The notes under the pieces: model-generated | The model's database searches: none | What the model was told of the DNA's origin: nothing | The model's input: only the letters and a program-made list of their open reading frames with translations | Part shown: positions 6,497-11,026 of the stretch, one piece after another | How the letters are laid out: every line of letters begins with the position of its first letter | Numbering within the stretch: the first letter of the stretch is position 1 | DNA from: an uncultured Dorea sp. | Lineage (GTDB): Bacteria; Bacillota; Clostridia; Lachnospirales; Lachnospiraceae | DNA: 11,026 bases | Assembly: GCA_910585725.1 (NCBI GenBank) | Contig: CAJUFA010000060.1 | Coordinates: 1-11,026 of the forward strand | Direction: 5' to 3' | Position numbers and translations under genes: made by a program

Positions 6497-8827
6497 TTAC
6501 AATTCGTTGATCGTATCCGTGATCGCCATATTCCGAATCCGTTTTGCCGGAGCGTATACCGCGGCAATTGCGCAGGCCGCTACAAACATGACGATCATAC
6601 ACAGCAGCGCTGCCGGCAGATGCCAAATCGTTCCGAAATACCGTGTGATCAACAGGGTATGCAGGATATAATTAAGAGGAAGTCCTATTCCACAGCCAAC
6701 CGCAAGGCCGGATACGGCATAAGTAAATGTCTCTGCGGTTATCATCCTGGTAAGCTGCTCACCGTCCATACCCACGGCACGCATAGCGCCATACTGTTTT
6801 GTACGTGCCGCCACACTGATAGAAATACTGTTGATAATATAGAACATGGTAACCATTCCTATGACCGTCAAAAAACCGTATACACCAACCTGCGTTGCCA
6901 TAACAGTGGTATTACTCTCCCGGCTACTTTCTCTGTCATCCGCAAAGATCACGTCACTCCCGCCAAATTTACTGATCTGCCGTATCGTCTCATCATCTGC
7001 GTCCTTGCTAAGCCGCACGCCTACCATCGTTAGTCTCTGCTCCCCTGTCAGTCTTTCAAATGTCTCCTGAGAACAGATTACAAGCTGCTCGCTCGGAAAC
7101 AGGCTGCCGGATACGGAGCATGTGATCTCAACCTCTTGTCCGGAGATCTGAACCGTGTCTCCGACTTTCAGAGGATTATCTTTATTGTAGACAGTCATAA
7201 CCTTATTACTTTCCCCGTAAATATCCGATATCTTCCCCTCAACCACCTCATCTTCTGCACTTTCCATCAAGAATTCATCATAAGATTCCAGATTGATATA
7301 GTCGATTCCCTGCCGTGAAGAAACCGCAGGAATATCCTTCAGATATGCAGTACCAAACACACTCTTAACACCTGAGATCTCATTAATCTCATCTTTGACG
7401 TTCTGCTCAATCACCAGTGCATTGGCATAACCGTTGAGCGTAATATCCGGCTGCCAGGATTTCAGCGAAGGCACCAGCCCCCGGGCAAAATCCATGCCGA
7501 TCGAAAAACATAGAATCAGGATAATCGTGAGTGCAAAGGAGGCCGTCATCAGGAACCAGTTCTTCCTGGAGTCTATCGCATGATGGATACCAAGGGTTCT
7601 TTCTATTCTTCCAACTTTATGCTTGATTGCCCGCCGCCTCACTGCCGCCGCCTCTGAATTCCCGGAAACTGCCGTCATAGGAGACACCTTTGCCGCCTGT
7701 TTTGCCGGCCACTGTGCCGCTAACAAAACGGTAACGATGCCGACCAGCGCTCCGCTCAACAGTCCGGCGGGACTCAAACCGAATACCTGCATGGCGGCAA
7801 ATTCTCCTCCGATACCGTAACGCATATATGCACATATTCCCCAACTGACAAACGTACCTGAGACCACTCCCACAGGAACCGCCGTCTTACACCAGTTCAG
7901 CGCTTCCAACCGCACAAACCATATGATCTGCCCGCGGCTTGCTCCGATACATCGCATCATACCGAAGAATTTTATCCGCTGGGAGATATTACTGTTCAGA
8001 CTGCCGGAAATCATCAGCGCTCCTGCCAATAATACCAAGACAAACAACATCGCCGCTATACCATATATCGTTTGAAAAGACTTATTTCTGCTTTGCCCCG
8101 AGAGACCCAACACAGCAGTATTTTCAGAGATATTTTCATCCGCCAGGCCATATTGCTTCTGAATATCCGCAGCGGCGCCGGACGCGCCTGATACTTTTTT
8201 AAACTGCACATAGCAAGACGGATGTTCTTCTACCATGTTTGAATTCATGATTGTATGAAATGCATCTCTTGTCATATACACGGCAACCATATACGTCTGT
8301 CCCCGATAATACGCTTTATCATCAGAGCCAAAACCGGATACAATAAAATCCGAATCCCCTGCGGGAGTACTCACCGTCACATGATCGCCTGGCTGTACAT
8401 CCAACGCAAGCTTTGCATTATCGCTCAACATCACTTCATTATCATTCTGCGGGACACTTCCTTCTTCAAGAGCATTTACAAGCTGTGTGATATAGGTCTT
8501 ATCCACACCGTACAATGCGGCCTTTTTCTCACCGATATAACAGGGCTGATCCGCATCCGTGTTAAAAGAATCTGACCAGCCGACAGCCGTAACGTCAGAC
8601 CGCCGTCCAATCTCTTCTCCGCCATCCTGAGAAATGTTATCAAACCGGATATGCCAATTGCCGTGTTTCTCCTGCAAGGAATCGCTGTTTGCCCGGACAA
8701 ACATGTCCGCCACACTGAAAATGGCCGTGACGAGAAATACTGAAATGATAATACACAGAAGGGTCATACGGTTCTGACGTCTGTGTACTCGAGCCGAAAC
8801 CGGAATAAGACTTAGATAACTTTTCAT
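6497..8827 (-). CDS. ABC transporter permease with two FtsX domains
   Basis: A 776-residue membrane protein of the MacB/LolC-like FtsX group, exporting or pulling an unknown substrate at the outer face of the membrane. Each half has one transmembrane helix, a large extracytoplasmic domain and three further helices. TM1 is about 22-43, extracellular 44-252, TM2-4 about 253-275, 316-335 and 351-372. In the second half TM5 is 424-445, extracellular 446-646, and TM6-8 about 647-670, 701-722 and 737-759. The family ending APAKRIRNMAITDTINEL is intact. I chose the ATG at 8827: GGGAGG lies 8 nt upstream and the ATG overlaps the ATPase stop as ATGA. The GTG at 8836 would sit within that ribosome binding site. 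Such pairs in clostridia often act in peptide antibiotic defence or lipoprotein and peptide export; no adaptor protein is seen in this window. Confidence 0.9.
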   Translation of the reverse strand: MKSYLSLIPVSARVHRRQNRMTLLCIIISVFLVTAIFSVADMFVRANSDSLQEKHGNWHIRFDNISQDGGEEIGRRSDVTAVGWSDSFNTDADQPCYIGEKKAALYGVDKTYITQLVNALEEGSVPQNDNEVMLSDNAKLALDVQPGDHVTVSTPAGDSDFIVSGFGSDDKAYYRGQTYMVAVYMTRDAFHTIMNSNMVEEHPSCYVQFKKVSGASGAAADIQKQYGLADENISENTAVLGLSGQSRNKSFQTIYGIAAMLFVLVLLAGALMISGSLNSNISQRIKFFGMMRCIGASRGQIIWFVRLEALNWCKTAVPVGVVSGTFVSWGICAYMRYGIGGEFAAMQVFGLSPAGLLSGALVGIVTVLLAAQWPAKQAAKVSPMTAVSGNSEAAAVRRRAIKHKVGRIERTLGIHHAIDSRKNWFLMTASFALTIILILCFSIGMDFARGLVPSLKSWQPDITLNGYANALVIEQNVKDEINEISGVKSVFGTAYLKDIPAVSSRQGIDYINLESYDEFLMESAEDEVVEGKISDIYGESNKVMTVYNKDNPLKVGDTVQISGQEVEITCSVSGSLFPSEQLVICSQETFERLTGEQRLTMVGVRLSKDADDETIRQISKFGGSDVIFADDRESSRESNTTVMATQVGVYGFLTVIGMVTMFYIINSISISVAARTKQYGAMRAVGMDGEQLTRMITAETFTYAVSGLAVGCGIGLPLNYILHTLLITRYFGTIWHLPAALLCMIVMFVAACAIAAVYAPAKRIRNMAITDTINEL

Positions 8828-9507
8828 TCTCTGCACCTCCCAAAATCTGTCAACTCTCCATCTGATACCTGCAAGATACGATCCGCCGTCTGTGCAATAC
8901 CCCGGCTATGGGTAATCATAATAATCGTCTGCTCGTACTTTTTTGAAGCTTCTTTCAAAAGGTCGATCACCTCTCTGCTGTTCTGTGTATCCAGATTTCC
9001 CGTCGGCTCATCGGCAAGGATAAGCGCAGGACGGGTGATCAGCGCCCGCCCGATCGCCACTCTCTGCTGCTGTCCGCCCGAAAGCTGGCTTGGCAGATGA
9101 TGCCGCCGTTCTTCAAGATTTAACACCGCTAACAGCTCCTCCAGATATTTTCTGTTTGGCTTCTGGTAATCGAGCAGTACCGGAAAGATAATATTCTGCT
9201 CAACCGTCAGTTCAGGAATCAGATTAAAGCTCTGGAATATAAATCCGATATTCCTGCGGCGGAAAACCGTGAGGTTTCTCTCCTTCATCGCAAAGATGTC
9301 CTTGCTGTCAATATATACCTTGCCAAAGGAAGGCGTATCCAGCGCGCCGATCATATTAAGGAGCGTACTCTTTCCTGAACCTGACTCCCCAACGACCGCG
9401 ACAAATTCCCCTTTCGGTACAGAAAAACTCACCTTCTTAAGGGCATGCACGGCTGTGTCCCCCTCTCCATATACTTTGGAAATTGATTTTACTTCCAACA
9501 AATTCAT
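8824..9507 (-). CDS. ABC transporter ATPase, MacB/FtsE type
   Basis: A 227-residue ATPase partnered with the FtsX-type permease that follows with a 4-nt overlap. Walker A is GESGSGKST (40-48), Q-loop Q92, signature LSGGQQQR (142-149), Walker B LILADEP (162-168), D-loop NLD (171-173) and switch H200. These are the residues of an active, MacB/LolD-like mechanotransmission ATPase. The start is the ATG at 9507, with GAGAGG 11 nt upstream. A longer reading from a TTG at 9576 would add 23 residues, but it has no ribosome site and lies inside the leader hairpin described at 9538-9585. The leader contains a terminator-like hairpin and a palindrome, so expression is likely conditional. The substrate is unknown. 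Confidence 0.92.
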   Translation of the reverse strand: MNLLEVKSISKVYGEGDTAVHALKKVSFSVPKGEFVAVVGESGSGKSTLLNMIGALDTPSFGKVYIDSKDIFAMKERNLTVFRRRNIGFIFQSFNLIPELTVEQNIIFPVLLDYQKPNRKYLEELLAVLNLEERRHHLPSQLSGGQQQRVAIGRALITRPALILADEPTGNLDTQNSREVIDLLKEASKKYEQTIIMITHSRGIAQTADRILQVSDGELTDFGRCRE

Positions 9508-9537
9508 AGATAAAAACACCTCTCTCTTTATACAAAA

Positions 9538-9585
9538 ATTCGCACATCGAAAATGAATCAGGAGTTTCACTTTCAATGTACGAAT
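9538..9585 (-). terminator. Terminator-like 20-bp hairpin in the ABC transporter leader
   Basis: On the minus strand the arm 9585-9566 pairs without interruption with 9557-9538 (20 bp) around the 8-nt loop ACTCCTGA, and TTTTG follows directly. Three of the 20 pairs are G-U on the minus strand and would be A-C mismatches on the plus strand, so the structure is a minus-strand RNA element and not a symmetric DNA site. It lies 30 nt before the ATPase ATG. It could end the aph transcript or act as an attenuator for the ABC genes. I found no promoter between it and the ATPase, which favours attenuation or readthrough. Confidence 0.65.
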
Positions 9586-9618
9586 ATCCTATCACGCCAA
9601 CCTTACTGCAATATTACA

Positions 9619-9644
9619 ATAATCCTACAATTTTGTAGGATTAT
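9619..9644. promoter_or_regulatory. 26-bp palindrome, probable operator
   Basis: ATAATCCTACAA (9619-9630), a 2-nt centre, and its exact complement (9633-9644) form a perfect 12-bp inverted repeat. On the minus strand it overlaps a TATAAT (9645-9640), although no good -35 box lies upstream. A smaller near-palindrome TGCAATATTACA adjoins it at 9607-9618. The site lies 20 nt past the aph stop, before the ABC genes. A repressor operator is the simplest reading. As RNA it could form a low-GC stem, but no U-run follows, so a terminator is less likely. Confidence 0.5.
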
Positions 9645-9663
9645 ACTTATATTCAAAACTTCA

Positions 9664-10455
9664 TTACCCGCCAATCATCTCCATGGCCGCAATCATCCGC
9701 AGCTTTTCAAATTCTATTATATCTTTCCCATAAACGTCTATAAAACGGCTCGTATACTCGACAGTTCCAAGATTATAATTAAGTGTCCAGATTCCCCAGA
9801 CTACGTCGATATGACGGTCTCCAATTCCACCGCAGTCAAGATCAATATAACCCGATAATTTCCAATTATTCAGGACGACATTGGGCAGACAATAATCACC
9901 GTGAAGAAGAACCTCCTTTTTTAGCAGCGGCAGCCCCTCTTCTGCCGCACATTTTGCATCTGAAAAAGACTCGAATTCCCAAATCCCTTTGAACAGATCC
10001 GGCTCATAACTTCTCATATCAAATCCACGTTTTACCGATTTGGTATATGTCATGATTCTATCCTGCACAGGACAGCCTTTTCCATCCATTTCATGTAATT
10101 CCCGAAGCAGCGAGGCTATGGTATCACAAAGCCTTTTAGGATCTGACAAATAATCCGGATGTGTACAATCTTCTCCTTGAATTTTTCTGCTTAACAGATA
10201 ATCCCTTCCATGGAATGAACCATAATACAGCACTTCCTCAGATAATTTCAAAGAATGCATATACCCTGTCATCAATGCTTCTGTCTTAAGCGTTCCCTCA
10301 GCGGCTTCCTTCAAGAAATAGCCGTCGTCCTTATTAATAAAAGTCACTCTGGCCTGAGGCGAACAACTGCTGTCGTAAAGAGCAGAATCTTTCATGTAAT
10401 TTATTACTGCCTCAGGATATATTTCTATATTCAATTTTACTGGCTTAAGCTTCAT
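9664..10455 (-). CDS. APH(3')-type aminoglycoside phosphotransferase
   Basis: A 263-residue cytosolic kinase of the aminoglycoside 3'-phosphotransferase family, about the usual length. The nucleotide-binding lysine is probably K49 (FLKEA) with E59 as its partner. The catalytic loop HGDYCLPN places the base at D187 and a metal ligand at N192; IDLDCGGIGDRHID (204-217) supplies the second metal ligand D205. The spacing D187-N192-D205 equals D190-N195-D208 of APH(3')-IIIa, so the active site is intact. The family uses ATP (or GTP) to phosphorylate the 3'-hydroxyl of kanamycin-like drugs. ATG at 10455 has GAGG 7 nt upstream. It is divergent from an AraC-family gene and has a good promoter. Its codon use is more AT-rich than the thi or kinase genes, which could mean acquisition. 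Whether it confers resistance or modifies another substrate is unknown. Confidence 0.85.
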   Translation of the reverse strand: MKLKPVKLNIEIYPEAVINYMKDSALYDSSCSPQARVTFINKDDGYFLKEAAEGTLKTEALMTGYMHSLKLSEEVLYYGSFHGRDYLLSRKIQGEDCTHPDYLSDPKRLCDTIASLLRELHEMDGKGCPVQDRIMTYTKSVKRGFDMRSYEPDLFKGIWEFESFSDAKCAAEEGLPLLKKEVLLHGDYCLPNVVLNNWKLSGYIDLDCGGIGDRHIDVVWGIWTLNYNLGTVEYTSRFIDVYGKDIIEFEKLRMIAAMEMIGG

Positions 10456-10459
10456 GTTT

Positions 10460-10552
10460 TTACCTCGTTTTTATAGATTCGTACTGCTCTCCTGTTTCAA
10501 GTCGATTCGAATACTGATCAATCTCTTTAAACAAATCCGTGAATAACAGCTC
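10460..10552 (-). other. Protein-like 30-codon open frame before aph (leader peptide or gene remnant)
   Basis: In the frame ending in TAA at 10462-10460, 30 sense codons (GAG at 10552 to AGG at 10463) encode an acidic, helix-like peptide with FTDLFKEIDQYSNRLETGEQ (4-23). It is bounded upstream by TAA (10555-10553). There is no ATG; possible starts are CTG at 10549 and TTG at 10534, neither with a clear ribosome site. Its stop overlaps the region just after the GAGG site of aph. It could be the tail of a decayed gene or a leader peptide, and I cannot recognise the family. Confidence 0.25.
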
Positions 10553-10561
10553 TTAGCTCTT

Positions 10562-10590
10562 ATTCTAACATCTGCATACGTCCTTTACAA
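10562..10590 (-). promoter_or_regulatory. Sigma-A promoter for aph
   Basis: On the minus strand TTGTAA (10590-10585), a 17-nt spacer and TAGAAT (10567-10562), with TG one base before the -10 (extended -10), predict a start near 10555 and a leader of about 100 nt. A 7-bp tandem duplication (TAAGAGC twice) covers the start site at about 10563-10550. Confidence 0.7.
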
Positions 10591-10600
10591 TAAATTATCT

Positions 10601-10638
10601 AAATACTTTAGCAGTGCTTTTGAAATACTGTTAAGCAG
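10601..10638. repeat. Pair of direct repeats 22 bp apart, possible AraC-type half-sites
   Basis: AAATACTTTAGCAG (10601-10614) and AAATACTGTTAAGCAG (10623-10638) are near-identical direct repeats with a 22-bp period, about two helical turns. They lie about -46 to -83 relative to the predicted aph start, next to its -35 box, and 70-110 bp upstream of the AraC gene's own start. This is where an AraC-family activator typically binds. Binding is inferred. Confidence 0.45.
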
Positions 10639-10694
10639 AATGAGAAAAGCAGACAGAAAAAAACAAGCAAAAGCGAGAATCCTCACATACAAAA

Positions 10695-10703
10695 TGCTAT
10701 ACT
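10695..10703 (+). promoter_or_regulatory. Extended -10 promoter for the AraC gene
   Basis: TGCTATACT gives a TGn extended -10 with TATACT at 10698-10703; the -35 position (10675-10680, GAGAAT) is poor, which fits a promoter relying on the TG motif. The predicted start near 10710 coincides with GAGTACTC (10710-10717), an 8-bp palindrome within a 14-bp imperfect dyad that could serve autoregulation. Confidence 0.55.
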
Positions 10704-10745
10704 ATATTCGAGTACTCAAATAGATTATGACCGGAGGCTGTAAGC

Positions 10746-11026
10746 ATGGAATGGATGACGATTATCAAAGAAGCGATTGACTACATGGAAGAACATATAA
10801 TGGAGCAGATCACCGTAGAGGATGTGGCCGGGCATGTCTGTGTCTCCCCTTTTTATTTCCATAAGGGGTTCGGCATGCTGTGCGGATATTCCCTGATGGA
10901 ATATGTCCGGAATCGCAGGCTGTCACTTGCAGGCCAGGAGTTAATCTCCAGTAGTATTACGATCACTGAACTTGCGATGAAGTATGGATATGATTCTCCT
11001 GACAGCTTCTCTAAAGCATTCGCACG
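10746..11026 (+). CDS. AraC-family transcriptional regulator (N-terminal part, runs off the window)
   Basis: Ninety-three codons are present before the window ends; the stop is outside. The AraC-type DNA-binding domain sits at the N-terminus, as in the clostridial regulators that carry a C-terminal GyrI-like effector-binding domain. Helix IKEAIDYMEEHI (7-18) is followed by the first helix-turn-helix (ITVEDVAGHVCVSPFYFHKGF, about 22-42, cited in parts), the linker MEYVRNRRLSLAGQELI (51-67) and the second helix-turn-helix starting ITITELAMKYGYDSPDSFSK (71-90). ATG at 10746 has GGAGG (10733-10737) 8 nt upstream. It is divergent from aph and may control it through the direct repeats at 10601-10638. 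The presence of an effector domain is inferred from the family layout. Confidence 0.88.
   Translation, partial: MEWMTIIKEAIDYMEEHIMEQITVEDVAGHVCVSPFYFHKGFGMLCGYSLMEYVRNRRLSLAGQELISSSITITELAMKYGYDSPDSFSKAFA

Noticed and set aside
8828..8836. GTG start for the FtsX permease
   Set aside because: The GTG overlaps the GGAGG site, whereas the ATG at 8827 is correctly spaced from it and overlaps the ATPase stop as ATGA.
9508..9576. N-terminal extension of the ABC ATPase from a TTG at 9576
   Set aside because: It has no ribosome site, lies within the strong leader hairpin, and the family normally begins near the ATG at 9507.
10601..10660. CRISPR-like repeats (AAATACT... and AAGCAGA copies)
   Set aside because: Only two long copies, unequal and separated by 8 nt; there are no regular spacers and no cas genes.

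Overview
The window looks like chromosomal DNA of an anaerobic Firmicute, most likely a Lachnospiraceae-type gut clostridium. This rests on moderate GC, strong GGAGG-type ribosome binding sites, sigma-A-like promoters, a TPP-riboswitch-controlled pyrimidine/thiamine uptake operon, a cytidylate-kinase-like/antiporter pair and an AraC regulator of clostridial type. The assignment is from sequence feel and family knowledge, not from a search. Every gene is on the minus strand except the partial AraC gene at the right edge.

Region 1 (about 1-3855) is a thiamine-salvage operon read right to left. A promoter (3855-3827) is followed by a TPP riboswitch (about 3775-3680), a strong terminator hairpin (3647-3618), a small thiamine-binding (YkoF/MTH1187-like) protein, an ABC permease (ThiX-like), a lipoprotein binding protein of the NMT1/THI5-like family (ThiY-like), an ATPase (ThiZ-like) and a GNAT acetyltransferase. 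The first four genes are overlapping or almost touching. Beyond the GNAT gene is an 84-bp nested imperfect palindrome resembling a REP/MITE-type element.

Region 2 (3883-6393) is a two-gene unit: a promoter, a CitMHS/NhaD-type ion antiporter, and a P-loop kinase of the cytidylate-kinase-like family with an unusual N-terminal helical extension of about 125 residues.

Region 3 (6497-9664) is a two-gene ABC exporter: a MacB/FtsE-type ATPase and a 776-residue permease with two FtsX domains, joined by an ATGA overlap. Its leader holds a 26-bp palindrome and, further down, an uninterrupted 20-bp RNA stem followed by a U-run. That is a terminator-like structure placed between any upstream promoter and the start codon.

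Region 4 (9664-11026) has an APH(3')-type aminoglycoside phosphotransferase with an intact active site, divergent from the N-terminal part of an AraC-family regulator. The shared 290-bp intergenic region has a good promoter for each gene, a pair of direct repeats 22 bp apart upstream of the aph promoter (the geometry of AraC-type half-sites), and a protein-like 30-codon open frame running into the aph ribosome binding site.

The best candidates for something not yet described are the regulatory layouts of regions 3 and 4. I did not find evidence of a wholly new multi-gene system.
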